Shown one piece after another: positions 50,332-59,361 of a stretch of 64,000 nt of DNA. Made by a program: the position numbers and the translations under genes. The stretch spans positions 1 to 64,000 of the forward strand of contig NZ_JAODTZ010000044.1 of the NCBI RefSeq assembly GCF_025399795.1. Direction: 5' to 3'. This stretch comes from Streptomyces rhizosphaerihabitans (GTDB taxonomy: Bacteria > Actinomycetota > Actinomycetes > Streptomycetales > Streptomycetaceae). How positions within the stretch are numbered: the stretch's first letter is position 1; each line of letters begins with the position of its first letter. The notes under the pieces are model-generated. The model was not told the DNA's origin, did no database searches, and saw only the letters and a list, made by a program, of their open reading frames with translations.

Positions 50332-50394
50332 CACCAGTCACCAGTCACCAGTCACCAGTCACCAGTCACCAGTCACCAGTCACCAGTCACCAGG
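50332..50394 (+). repeat. (CACCAGT)8 + CACCAGG heptamer microsatellite
   Basis: Eight perfect CACCAGT units and one CACCAGG in a row, beginning two bases after the TAG of the symporter. Being non-coding it cannot phase-vary a protein, but copy number should differ between strains. Confidence 0.95.
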
Positions 50395-50418
50395 AACGAA
50401 CGACGCGACAGCGCCGCA

Positions 50419-50453
50419 CGACGGGCCGCCGGACGAAAACCGGCGGCCCGTCG
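50419..50453 (+). terminator. Terminator of the symporter operon
   Basis: Perfect 14-base stem (50419-50432 / 50440-50453) with loop ACGAAAA. Confidence 0.85.
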
Positions 50454-50480
50454 CCGTGCCGGTCGGGCACACTCGCCGGC

Positions 50481-50999
50481 ATGGACATCGTCATCAGGCG
50501 GGCGCGCCCCGAGGAGTACCCCACCATCGGCGAGATCGCGGCGCAGGCCTATCTCGGAGACGGGCTGCTCGACTTCGGGGAGAGCGACGCGTACCTGGAG
50601 AGGCTGCGGGACGTCGCGGGGCGCGCGGCCGTCGCCGAGGTGCTGGTCGCCGTCGACGGGGACCGGGTGCTCGGCAGTGTGACCTTCGTGGCGGACGGCA
50701 GCCCCATGGCGGACTTCGCGCGCGCCGGGGAGGCCGAGATCCGGATGCTCGCGGTCGCGCGCGCGGCACGCGGCCGGGGTGCCGGGGAGGCGCTCGTGCG
50801 CGCCTGCGTCGAGCGGGCACGGGCCGTGGCGGGCTGCGAGCGCGTCGTGCTGTCCACCCAGGGCACCATGCACAGCGCCCACCGCGTCTACGAGCGCGTG
50901 GGCTTCACCCGCACCCCCGACCGCGACTGGTACCCGCTTCCGGAGCTCGACGACATCCGGCTGCTCACCTACGAGTTGACGATCCAGCACGCTCCGTAG
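50481..50999 (+). CDS. GNAT family N-acetyltransferase
   Basis: 172 residues. The acetyl-CoA loop is MLAVARAARGRGAGEALVRA (R-G-R-G-A-G, about 93-112); VYERVGFTRTPDRDWYPLP is near the end. No partner is encoded beside it. The start ATG reads MDIVIRRARPEEYPTIGEIA. Confidence 0.9.
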   Translation: MDIVIRRARPEEYPTIGEIAAQAYLGDGLLDFGESDAYLERLRDVAGRAAVAEVLVAVDGDRVLGSVTFVADGSPMADFARAGEAEIRMLAVARAARGRGAGEALVRACVERARAVAGCERVVLSTQGTMHSAHRVYERVGFTRTPDRDWYPLPELDDIRLLTYELTIQHAP

Positions 51000-51070
51000 T
51001 GCTCCCGGACACCGACCCGACACAACATGTGGGGGCACTCCCGGAGCCCGGCACAAGATGTATGCTCATG

Positions 51071-51190
51071 GTCGCTGTCACCGCAGGGGAATCCGGTGCG
51101 AATCCGGAACTGTCCCGCAACGGTGTACTTGTGCTTGTTCGCGTTTCCGCGTGCCCGCACTCGCGTCAGTCCGAGGACCTGCCGACAGCG
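51071..51190 (+). promoter_or_regulatory. Cobalamin (B12) riboswitch of nrdAB
   Basis: P1 is CGCTGTC (51073-51079) with GACAGCG (51184-51190). The conserved core GGGAATCCGGTGCGAATCC is at about 51097 and the B12 box AGTCCGAGGACCTGCC at 51168-51183. The downstream stem GGCCCGG/CCGGGCC (51205-51231) may belong to the expression platform. In S. coelicolor B12 represses the class Ia reductase by this means, leaving the B12-dependent NrdJ in use. Confidence 0.93.
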
Positions 51191-51332
51191 CGCCCCGGCC
51201 GTCCGGCCCGGGTGCCGACGACGTCCGGGCCTCGCGGAATGGGCCGGTGGACGCGGTGCGTGCTGCCCAGAAGCGCTCCCGTGTGCCCCGCTCCTCCCGC
51301 CAGGCCCTGTGCCGAGCGAGGGAGATCCCCAC

Positions 51333-53714
51333 GTGACCATCGCGCCAGCCGATCCGGCTTCAGTGACCGCGCAGCAGGCCCGGGTGGAGACCGACGGTCC
51401 CGGAACCGCGCTGCTGCGGACCCTGACCGGTCTCACCGCCGACCTCACCGACGCCGACCCCGGCCGGGTCGCCGCCGCGGCGCTGCGCGGCCGGTCCGCC
51501 CGCGCCGACGAGGCCGAGCTGCGCGAACTGGCCACCGAGGCGGCCGCGGGTCTCATCTCCGAGGACCCCGTCTACTCCCGGCTGGCCGCCCGCCTCCTCA
51601 CGATCAGCGTCGCCGCGGAGGCCGCCTCCCAGGGCGTCACGACCTTCTCCGAGTCGGTCGCCGTCGGCCACCGCGAGGGTCTGATCGCCGACCGCACGGC
51701 CGCGTTCGTCCGGCTGCACACGGCCCGCCTCGACGCGCTCATCGACTCCGAGGGCGACGACCGCTTCGGCTACTTCGGGCTGCGCACGCTGCACAGCCGC
51801 TATCTGCTCCGGCACCCGATCACCCGCAAGGTCGTCGAGACGCCCCAGCACTTCATGCTCCGGGTGGCGGCCGGCCTCGCCGAGGACGACACGGCCCGCT
51901 CGGTGGACGAAGTCGCCGCGCTCTACCGGCTCATGAGCCGCCTGGACTACCTCCCCTCCTCCCCCACGCTCTTCAACTCCGGTACGCGGCACCCGCAGAT
52001 GTCGTCCTGCTACCTCCTCGACTCCCCGCTGGACGAGCTGGACTCCATCTACGACCGCTACCACCAGGTGGCGCGCCTGTCGAAGCACGCGGGCGGCATC
52101 GGCCTGTCCTACTCCCGTATCCGCTCGCGCGGTTCGCTGATCCGCGGCACCAACGGGCACTCCAACGGCATCGTCCCGTTCCTCAAGACGCTCGACGCCT
52201 CGGTCGCCGCGGTGAACCAGGGCGGCCGGCGCAAGGGCGCGGCCGCGGTGTACCTGGAGACCTGGCACTCCGACATCGAGGAGTTCCTGGAGCTGCGCGA
52301 CAACACCGGTGAGGACGCCCGGCGTACGCACAACCTGAACCTCGCGCACTGGATCCCGGACGAGTTCATGCGCCGGGTGAACGAGGACGGCGTCTGGTCG
52401 CTCTTCTCCCCCGCCGACGTACCGGAACTGGTCGACCTGTGGGGCGACGCGTTCGACGCCGCGTACCGCAAGGCCGAGGAGGCGGGCCTCGCCAAGAAGA
52501 CCATTCCGGCCCGCGACCTGTACGGCCGCATGATGCGCACCCTCGCGCAGACCGGCAACGGCTGGATGACCTTCAAGGACGCCGCCAACCGCACCGCCAA
52601 CCAGACGGCGGAGCCGGGCCACACCGTCCACTCCTCGAACCTGTGCACCGAGATCCTGGAGGTGACGGACGACGGGGAGACGGCGGTCTGCAACCTGGGC
52701 TCGGTCAACCTGGGCGCGTTCGTGGTCGGTGACGACATCGACTGGGAGCGGCTCGACGAGACCGTGCGCACCGCGGTGACCTTCCTCGACCGCGTCGTCG
52801 ACATCAACTTCTACCCGACCGAGCAGGCGGGCCGCTCCAACGCCAAGTGGCGTCCGGTCGGCCTCGGCGCGATGGGCCTCCAGGACGTCTTCTTCAAGCT
52901 GCGGCTGCCCTTCGACTCGCCCGAGGCCCGCGCCCTGTCCACCCGGATCGCCGAGCGCATCATGCTCGCCTCCTACGAGGCCTCCGCCGACCTCGCCGAG
53001 CGCAACGGCCCGCTCCCCGCCTGGGAGAAGACCCGTACCGCCCGTGGAGTGCTGCACCCGGACCACTTCGACGTCGAGCTGAACTGGCCGGAGCGCTGGG
53101 CCGCCCTGCGGCAGCGGATCGCGGCGGTCGGCATGCGCAACTCGCTGCTCCTCGCCATCGCGCCGACCGCCACCATCGCGTCCATCGCGGGCGTGTACGA
53201 GTGCATCGAGCCGCAGGTGTCGAACCTGTTCAAGCGCGAGACGCTCTCCGGCGAGTTCCTCCAGGTCAACTCCTACCTGGTGGCCGAGCTGAAGAAGCTC
53301 GGTGTGTGGGACGCGCAGACGCGTGAGGCGCTGCGCGAGTCCAGCGGCTCGGTGCAGGGCTTCACCTGGGTCCCGCAGGACGTCCGCGACCTGTACCGCA
53401 CGGCGTGGGAGATCCCGCAGCGCGGCCTGATCGACATGGCCGCCGCCCGGACCCCGTTCCTGGACCAGGCCCAGTCCCTGAACCTGTTCCTGGAGACGCC
53501 GACCATCGGCAAGCTCTCCTCGATGTACTCGTACGCCTGGAAGTCGGGCCTGAAGACGACGTACTACCTGCGGTCCCGCCCGGCGACGCGCATCGCCCGC
53601 GCGGCCCAGGCGCAGGCGCAGCCCGAGAAGACCATCCCCGTGCAGCAGGCGGCCGACCCCGACGCAGTCGCCTGCTCCCTGGAAAACCCCGAGTCCTGCG
53701 AGGCCTGCCAGTAA
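51333..53714 (+). CDS. nrdA: Class Ia ribonucleotide reductase large subunit NrdA
   Basis: 793 residues. An N-terminal ATP-cone-like segment, then the barrel with LPSSPTLFNSGTRHPQMSSC (redox Cys), the radical site SSNLCTEILEV (Asn-x-Cys-x-Glu) and the second redox region. The C-terminus ends in the swinging thiols ESCEACQ. GTG start with GGGAG upstream, about 140 bases after the riboswitch. The stop and the nrdB start share a base (TAATG). Confidence 0.97.
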   Translation: MTIAPADPASVTAQQARVETDGPGTALLRTLTGLTADLTDADPGRVAAAALRGRSARADEAELRELATEAAAGLISEDPVYSRLAARLLTISVAAEAASQGVTTFSESVAVGHREGLIADRTAAFVRLHTARLDALIDSEGDDRFGYFGLRTLHSRYLLRHPITRKVVETPQHFMLRVAAGLAEDDTARSVDEVAALYRLMSRLDYLPSSPTLFNSGTRHPQMSSCYLLDSPLDELDSIYDRYHQVARLSKHAGGIGLSYSRIRSRGSLIRGTNGHSNGIVPFLKTLDASVAAVNQGGRRKGAAAVYLETWHSDIEEFLELRDNTGEDARRTHNLNLAHWIPDEFMRRVNEDGVWSLFSPADVPELVDLWGDAFDAAYRKAEEAGLAKKTIPARDLYGRMMRTLAQTGNGWMTFKDAANRTANQTAEPGHTVHSSNLCTEILEVTDDGETAVCNLGSVNLGAFVVGDDIDWERLDETVRTAVTFLDRVVDINFYPTEQAGRSNAKWRPVGLGAMGLQDVFFKLRLPFDSPEARALSTRIAERIMLASYEASADLAERNGPLPAWEKTRTARGVLHPDHFDVELNWPERWAALRQRIAAVGMRNSLLLAIAPTATIASIAGVYECIEPQVSNLFKRETLSGEFLQVNSYLVAELKKLGVWDAQTREALRESSGSVQGFTWVPQDVRDLYRTAWEIPQRGLIDMAAARTPFLDQAQSLNLFLETPTIGKLSSMYSYAWKSGLKTTYYLRSRPATRIARAAQAQAQPEKTIPVQQAADPDAVACSLENPESCEACQ

Positions 53715-54748
53715 TGAGCGACACCACCACCGAGAAGGCCGCGTCCGAGAAGAACCTCCTCGACCCGGGCTTCGAACTCACCCTGCGCCCCATGCGCTAC
53801 CCGGACTTCTACGAGCGCTACCGGGACGCCATCAAGAACACCTGGACCGTCGAGGAGGTCGACCTCCACTCGGACGTCGCCGACCTCGCGAAGCTGACGC
53901 CGGGTGAGCAGCACATGATCGGCCGGCTGGTCGCGTTCTTCGCGACGGGCGACTCGATCGTGTCGAACAACCTGGTGCTGACGCTGTACAAGCACATCAA
54001 CTCCCCCGAGGCGCGGCTCTACCTGAGCCGTCAGCTCTTCGAGGAGGCCGTGCACGTCCAGTTCTATCTGACGCTGCTCGACACCTATCTGCCCGACCCG
54101 GAGGACCGCACCGCGGCCTTCGCGGCCGTCGAGAGCATCCCCTCCATCCGCGAGAAGGCGCAGTTCTGCTTCAAGTGGATGGACTCGGTGGAGAAGCTGG
54201 ACCGGCTGGAGACCCAGGCCGACCGCCGCCGCTTCCTGCTGAACCTCATCTGCTTCGCGGCGTGCATCGAGGGGCTCTTCTTCTACGGGGCCTTCGCGTA
54301 CGTCTACTGGTTCCGCAGCCGGGGTCTGCTGCACGGCCTGGCGACCGGCACCAACTGGGTGTTCCGCGACGAGACGATGCACATGAGCTTCGCCTTCGAG
54401 GTCGTCGACACCGTCCGCAAGGAGGAGCCGGAGCTCTTCGACGACCGGCTCCAGGAGCAGGTGACCGACATGCTGCGCGAGGCCGTCGAGGCCGAGCTGC
54501 AGTTCGGGCGCGACCTGTGCGGCGAGGGCCTGCCGGGCATGAACACCGACTCGATGCGGCAGTACCTGGAGTGCGTCGCCGACCAGCGCCTTCAGCGGCT
54601 GGGCTTCGCGCCGGTGTACGGCTCCGAGAACCCGTTCTCCTTCATGGAGCTCCAGGGTGTCCAGGAGCTGACCAACTTCTTCGAGCGCCGGCCGTCCGCG
54701 TACCAGGTCGCGGTGGAGGGCACGGTCGACCTCGACGAGGACTTCTGA
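53714..54748 (+). CDS. nrdB: Class Ia ribonucleotide reductase small subunit NrdB
   Basis: 344 residues of the ferritin-like diiron fold. Metal ligands are visible in LFEEAVHVQFY and FRDETMHMSFAFEV, and the tyrosyl-radical region is near SRQLFEEAVHVQFYLTLL. The acidic C-terminus (VDLDEDF) docks on NrdA. Translationally coupled to nrdA. The AraC-type nrdS that I recall as third gene of this operon in S. coelicolor is not present. Confidence 0.96.
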   Translation: MSDTTTEKAASEKNLLDPGFELTLRPMRYPDFYERYRDAIKNTWTVEEVDLHSDVADLAKLTPGEQHMIGRLVAFFATGDSIVSNNLVLTLYKHINSPEARLYLSRQLFEEAVHVQFYLTLLDTYLPDPEDRTAAFAAVESIPSIREKAQFCFKWMDSVEKLDRLETQADRRRFLLNLICFAACIEGLFFYGAFAYVYWFRSRGLLHGLATGTNWVFRDETMHMSFAFEVVDTVRKEEPELFDDRLQEQVTDMLREAVEAELQFGRDLCGEGLPGMNTDSMRQYLECVADQRLQRLGFAPVYGSENPFSFMELQGVQELTNFFERRPSAYQVAVEGTVDLDEDF

Positions 54749-54834
54749 CCGGTCCGACTGTTCCGACCGGTCCGAGTGTTCCGACCGGTCCGACTGCTCC
54801 GATCGGTCCGACTGCTCCGATCGGTCCGAGTGTT
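54749..54834 (+). repeat. Tandem 18-base repeat after nrdB (about 4.8 copies)
   Basis: Units CCGAYCGGTCCGASTGYT repeat at 54763, 54781, 54799 and 54817, after a partial first unit that begins at the nrdB stop. Each unit contains the dyad CCGACCGGTCCG or a variant. Confidence 0.9.
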
Positions 54835-54849
54835 CTGAGCGTTCGTCAG

Positions 54850-54890
54850 TGATGAGAGCCGGGCCGCCCCGTGCAGCCCGGCTTTCGTCA
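54850..54890 (+). terminator. Terminator of nrdAB
   Basis: A 15-base stem with two G-U pairs (54850-54864 / 54876-54890) and an 11-base loop, 100 bases past nrdB and beyond the tandem repeat. From here to 55199 I see no gene; GGAGG at about 55185 serves the protease. Confidence 0.75.
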
Positions 54891-55199
54891 CGTACTGCCC
54901 CCGCGCCTCCAATCGCCGTGCCAATCCCCGTCCATGGAGCGGCAAAGTTCTTCCGGCACGGCTGTTCGCACGTCGTTCACCCCGGCTAGGTTCTGGCCGT
55001 CCCGTCATGCCGCGCACCACGGCACGCCAGGACGACTGAATTGGCATGCCCATGACGTGTCTCTCCACAGTTCGCGCTACGCGCGTCACGGGCCCGTCCC
55101 TTCAGAGCGCCGAGAACCCCCACTTCCGGCTATGGCGTCGCGCACGGCCCTACCCCGGCCGAGCGGCACCGGCCTCGAACCGATGGAGGCGACACCCCC

Positions 55200-57290
55200 A
55201 TGCGTTCCCAGCGCCCGATACCCTCCGGCAGACCCGCCCGGAGCCTGCGAAGACTCCTCACCGCCGCCCTTCCCGCCCTGGCCCTCGGCCTCGCCGGGTT
55301 CGCCGCGGCCCCTCCCGCCGACGCACAGCCCGCCCCGATCCCCCACGTCTCCCGGACCACCCAGAACGCCGGGGCCCTGACCGATCCCGCCCGCCAGTCG
55401 GTCCACTCGACCGGCAAGGCCGGCCAGAAGGTCGCGACCGAGCACCTGTGCGCCGAGGCGACGAAGCCCGGCCAGATGTCGTGCTTCGCGCAGCGCCGCA
55501 CCGACATCGCGCAGAAGCTCGCGGCCAAGGTCTCCCCCGACGCCGCCGCCGCGGTGTCCGGTCTCAGCCCGGCCAACCTGCACAGCGCCTACAACCTGCC
55601 CTCGACGGGCGGCTCCGGCCTGACGGTCGCCGTGGTCGACGCCTACAACGACCCCAACGCCGCCGCCGACCTGGCCACCTACCGAACCCAGTTCGGCCTG
55701 TCCGCCTGCACCAAGGCCAACGGCTGCTTCAAGCAGGTCAGCCAGACCGGTTCGACCACCTCACTGCCGACGAACGACTCCGGCTGGGCGGGTGAGGAGG
55801 CGCTCGACATCGACATGGTCAGCGCCGTCTGCCCCAACTGCAACATCATCCTCGTCGAGGCGAGCTCCGCGAACGACTCCGACCTCGGTATCGCGGAGAA
55901 CGAAGCGGTCGCGCTGGGCGCGAAGTTCGTCTCCAACAGCTGGGGCGGCTCCGAGTCCTCCTCGCAGACCGGCGAGGACACCTCGTACTTCAAGCACCCG
56001 GGCGTCGCCATCACGGTCTCCTCGGGTGACGAGGCCTACGGCTCCGAGTACCCGGCGACCTCCCAGTACGTGACCGCCGTCGGCGGTACCGCGCTGAGCA
56101 CCTCCTCCAGCACCCGCGGCTGGACCGAGTCGGTCTGGAAGACCAGCAGCACCGAGGGCACCGGTTCCGGCTGCTCCGCCTACGACGCCAAGCCGTCCTG
56201 GCAGACCGACACCGGCTGCACCAAGCGCATGGAGTCCGACGTCTCCGCGGTCGCCGACCCCGCCACCGGCGTGGCGGTCTACGACACCTACGGCGGCTCC
56301 GGCTGGGCGGTCTACGGCGGCACCAGCGCCTCGTCGCCCATCATCGCGGGCGTGTACGCGCTGGCCGGCACCCCGGGTTCCGCCGACTACCCGGCGAAGT
56401 ACCCCTACTCCCACACCTCGAACCTGTACGACGTGACGAGCGGCAACAACGGCTCCTGCTCCCCTTCGTACTTCTGCACCGCGGCCACCGGCTACGACGG
56501 CCCGACCGGCTGGGGCACCCCCAACGGCACGGCCGCCTTCACCTCGGGCACCAGCACCGGCAACACCGTGACCGTCACCAACCCGGGCAGCCAGTCCACG
56601 GCCACCGGCGGCTCGGCGAGCCTCCAGATCTCGGCGAGCGACAGCGCGGGCGCGACCCTCACGTACAGCGCGACCGGGCTGCCGACCGGTCTGTCGATCA
56701 GCAGCTCGACCGGGCTGATCTCCGGCACCGCGAGCACGGCGGGCACCTACGCGGTCACCGTCACGGCGAAGGACAGCACGGGCGCCTCCGGTTCGGCCTC
56801 CTTCACCTGGACCGTCAGCACATCGGGCGGCGGCACCTGCACCTCGGCGCAGCTGCTCGGCAACCAGGGTTTCGAGTCGGGCGCCACCGTATGGAGCGAG
56901 ACGAGCGGCGTCATCACCAATGACACCGGTGAGGCCACGCACGGCGGCTCGTACGACGCCTGGCTCGACGGCTACGGCTCGACCCACACCGACACGCTGT
57001 CCCAGTCGGTGACCGTCCCGTCCGGCTGCAAGGCCACCCTCACCTTCTACCTCCACGTCGACACGGCCGAGACCACCACCACCTCGGCCTACGACAAGCT
57101 CACCGTCACCGCGGGCTCCACCACGCTCGCGACCTACTCCAACCTCAACAAGGCCACCGGGTACGCCCAGAAGACCTTCGACCTGTCCTCCTTCGCCGGT
57201 TCGACCGTCACGCTGAAGTTCAGCGGCGTCGAGGACTCCTCGCTCCAGACCAGCTTCGTCGTGGACGACACCGCCCTGACGACCAGCTGA
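55200..57290 (+). CDS. Secreted S53-family (sedolisin/kumamolisin-like) serine-carboxyl protease with Ig-like and C-terminal beta domains
   Basis: 696 residues. A signal peptide (RRLLTAALPALALGLAGFAA, ending ADAQPA) is followed by a short pro-region and the catalytic domain from about 115. The Glu/Asp pair is in WAGEEALDIDMV (ExxxD), the oxyanion region around VTVSSGDEAYGSEYPATS and the nucleophile in VYGGTSASSPIIAG. Next come a putative Ig (He_PIG) domain (LTYSATGLPTGLSISSSTGL, about 450-545) and a C-terminal jelly-roll-like module (NQGFESGATVWSETSG). S53 enzymes are usually acid-active. The pro-domain is much shorter than in typical S53 enzymes. Confidence 0.9.
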   Translation: MRSQRPIPSGRPARSLRRLLTAALPALALGLAGFAAAPPADAQPAPIPHVSRTTQNAGALTDPARQSVHSTGKAGQKVATEHLCAEATKPGQMSCFAQRRTDIAQKLAAKVSPDAAAAVSGLSPANLHSAYNLPSTGGSGLTVAVVDAYNDPNAAADLATYRTQFGLSACTKANGCFKQVSQTGSTTSLPTNDSGWAGEEALDIDMVSAVCPNCNIILVEASSANDSDLGIAENEAVALGAKFVSNSWGGSESSSQTGEDTSYFKHPGVAITVSSGDEAYGSEYPATSQYVTAVGGTALSTSSSTRGWTESVWKTSSTEGTGSGCSAYDAKPSWQTDTGCTKRMESDVSAVADPATGVAVYDTYGGSGWAVYGGTSASSPIIAGVYALAGTPGSADYPAKYPYSHTSNLYDVTSGNNGSCSPSYFCTAATGYDGPTGWGTPNGTAAFTSGTSTGNTVTVTNPGSQSTATGGSASLQISASDSAGATLTYSATGLPTGLSISSSTGLISGTASTAGTYAVTVTAKDSTGASGSASFTWTVSTSGGGTCTSAQLLGNQGFESGATVWSETSGVITNDTGEATHGGSYDAWLDGYGSTHTDTLSQSVTVPSGCKATLTFYLHVDTAETTTTSAYDKLTVTAGSTTLATYSNLNKATGYAQKTFDLSSFAGSTVTLKFSGVEDSSLQTSFVVDDTALTTS

Positions 57291-57331
57291 CCCGCGGCAG
57301 GGGACCGGCCGCCTCGGCGGCCGACCCGGAG

Positions 57332-57365
57332 CAGGGCCCCGGCCGCTTCGGCGGCCGGGGCCCTG
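57332..57365 (+). terminator. Terminator of the S53 protease gene
   Basis: A perfect 15-base stem closed by a TTCG tetraloop (57332-57346 / 57351-57365). Confidence 0.9.
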
Positions 57366-57425
57366 TCACGCGCGGGATGGATCCTGATCCACCGGTGGCA
57401 CGTCCAACCCGCAAGGAGGCCACCC

Positions 57426-57890
57426 ATGCGCCGAACGACCCACACCCGGACCATCGCCCTCGCCGCTCTGACCCTGCTCCTCGCGGGCTGCGGTGCGCAG
57501 AGCGGAGGCGACGCGGGCGGCGGCGGCACCGTGTCGTCGTCCCCGACCCCGTCCCCGTCCCACCCGAGCTGTGCCACGGCGAAGGGGGAGCTGGGGGCCG
57601 CCGACACCGGCCACACGTACTGTCTGGCGCCCGGCGAGACGATCCGCGTCTCCCTGGACGGCACCACCCGCCGGCCCTGGACGCCCGTGAAGACCGCCGG
57701 AACCGGGCTGGAGGCCACCAACAGCGGGATCGTCCTCCAGCCGGGCGACGCGTCCGCCGCCTACCGGGCGGTCTCGGCGGGAACGGTCCGGCTGACATCG
57801 TCCCGCCCGCTGTGTCCGAGCGATCCGGCCCGGGTCTCCTGCGACGGCCTTCAGGAGTGGACGGTCACCGTGGTCGTGCCGAAGACGTGA
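57426..57890 (+). CDS. Small secreted lipoprotein
   Basis: 154 residues. The lipobox LLAGC (Cys22) is followed by a Gly/Ser/Pro linker (TVSSSPTPSPSHPS) and a compact domain with four cysteines (SCATAKGEL, TYCLAPGETIRVSLDG, PLCPSDPARVSC) and two beta-rich halves. I recognise no family. It has a GGAGG ribosome site and stands between two terminators, so it is transcribed alone. Confidence 0.82.
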   Translation: MRRTTHTRTIALAALTLLLAGCGAQSGGDAGGGGTVSSSPTPSPSHPSCATAKGELGAADTGHTYCLAPGETIRVSLDGTTRRPWTPVKTAGTGLEATNSGIVLQPGDASAAYRAVSAGTVRLTSSRPLCPSDPARVSCDGLQEWTVTVVVPKT

Positions 57891-57895
57891 GACCC

Positions 57896-57938
57896 CGGCG
57901 CACGTTCAGGGGCCCTGGGGCGGCCTGAACGTGCGCCG
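57896..57938. terminator. Terminator between the lipoprotein and P450 genes
   Basis: Perfect 15-base arms (57896-57910 / 57924-57938), 13-base loop, serving convergent genes. Confidence 0.85.
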
Positions 57939-57990
57939 TGGACGTGCGGGCCGGACACCGGCCGGGCGGATGCCCGACCGCGCGGCCGCC

Positions 57991-59361
57991 CTAGCGAGGA
58001 CGGGCCTTCAGCCGCAGCTCGTGGGGCCTCAGAGTGATGCCGACGCGGGTCGCGTCGTTGGACCCGGACACCTGCTCGAATTGCCAACGGGACGCCACGG
58101 TCGCGGTGATCAGGGAGAGCAGAGCCATCGAGAAGTGGTCACTCGGGCACTTGCGGTTGCCCACGCTGAAGGGGCGCATCGCGTACTTCGGGATGTCCTT
58201 GGAGCGTTCCGGAAGCCAGCGGTCGGGATCGAAATCCAGGTGCTCCCGGTACGACCGGGGGTCGCGCTGGATCGCGTACGGGCTGTAGACGATGTCGGCT
58301 CCAGCCGGAATGCGATAGCCGCCCAGCTCGGTTTCGGCCACCGCGCGCCGCGTCAATATCCATACGGCGGGGCGTAAACGCATCGCCTCGACGACGACAT
58401 TGTTCGTGTGCGACAGCTTCCGGACGTCGTCGAATCCGACGGGTCGGTCTCCTGCGACGGACCGGACCTCTGCGGCTACTTTGTCCGCCTGTTCCGGATG
58501 TTCCGTCAGCACTTGGAGCAACCACATGATCGTGGATGCGATGGTTTCGCTGCCGGGGGTCAGTATCGCGACGACCTGGTCGTGGATCTCCTGTTCGTCT
58601 ATGGGGTCGCCGTCGTCGTTCTTCGCTTCCAGCAATGCCGTCAGCAAATCGTCCGGCTTTTGACCAGATACTCGTCGCTCGTCGATGATCTCGTCGACCA
58701 GCGCATGCAAATCGGCCAATGCGCGGTCGAATGCCCGTATCGAGGGAAGCGGGAGCCTGTAGAGAGGCCCCGCGGGTATGACCATGCGCCGGTACATGCC
58801 GCGGAACACGGTGGCGAGCGCGAGGCTCAGCCGCTCGGCGCGCTCGTCCATGAACCGGCCGCGCAGCAGACAGCGGGCGGCGACACGGACGGCGACGCGG
58901 AACGATTCGGATGTGCAGTCGACGACCGCGCCCCGCTCCCAGCGCGCCGTGAACGCCCGCGACTCCTCCTCCATGATCGGGCCGTACTCGGGGATGATGT
59001 CGGCCCGGAACGCGGGCTGGATGGTCCGCCGCTGGCGCCGGTGCAGCGGCCCGTTGGCCGTGGCGACACCCTGCTTGCCCAGCAGCCCTTCGAGCGACTC
59101 CCACAGGGGGCCGCCGATCTCGTAGTCGGGGCTGAGCGCCAGCGCCCCGGTGAGCGCGGGGGTGGTGACGGCGTACACCGTCTTGGGGCCCATCCTGAGC
59201 CGGACGACATCGCCGTGGTCGCGCAGCTGGGCGAGGAAGCCCAGCGGGTCGCGGACCAGTTTCCAGCCGTGCCCGAGAACGGGCACCCCGCCTCCGGCGA
59301 GGGGCGGGACGGGCAGCTCCCGCGCCTCGGACACCTCGGGTCGTACCGACTCGACGGTCAT
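57991..59361 (-). CDS. Cytochrome P450 CYP170A (epi-isozizaene to albaflavenone oxidase)
   Basis: 456 residues. The heme-binding loop is PFSVGNRKCPSDHFS (Phe398, Gly401, Cys405), the ExxR helix VVVEAMRLRP (Glu325-Arg328) and the I-helix AILTPGSETIASTIMW. In S. coelicolor CYP170A1 oxidises epi-isozizaene in two steps to albaflavenone and also has a second terpene synthase site. Here the Asp-rich stretch NDDGDPIDEQE (248-258) is not a perfect DDxxD, so that second activity is uncertain. The start overlaps the terpene synthase stop (ATGA). Confidence 0.93.
   Translation of the reverse strand: MTVESVRPEVSEARELPVPPLAGGGVPVLGHGWKLVRDPLGFLAQLRDHGDVVRLRMGPKTVYAVTTPALTGALALSPDYEIGGPLWESLEGLLGKQGVATANGPLHRRQRRTIQPAFRADIIPEYGPIMEEESRAFTARWERGAVVDCTSESFRVAVRVAARCLLRGRFMDERAERLSLALATVFRGMYRRMVIPAGPLYRLPLPSIRAFDRALADLHALVDEIIDERRVSGQKPDDLLTALLEAKNDDGDPIDEQEIHDQVVAILTPGSETIASTIMWLLQVLTEHPEQADKVAAEVRSVAGDRPVGFDDVRKLSHTNNVVVEAMRLRPAVWILTRRAVAETELGGYRIPAGADIVYSPYAIQRDPRSYREHLDFDPDRWLPERSKDIPKYAMRPFSVGNRKCPSDHFSMALLSLITATVASRWQFEQVSGSNDATRVGITLRPHELRLKARPR

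Noticed and set aside
50331..50395. CRISPR or attachment site at the CACCAGT tract
   Set aside because: Pure heptamer head-to-tail repetition without spacers; a microsatellite.
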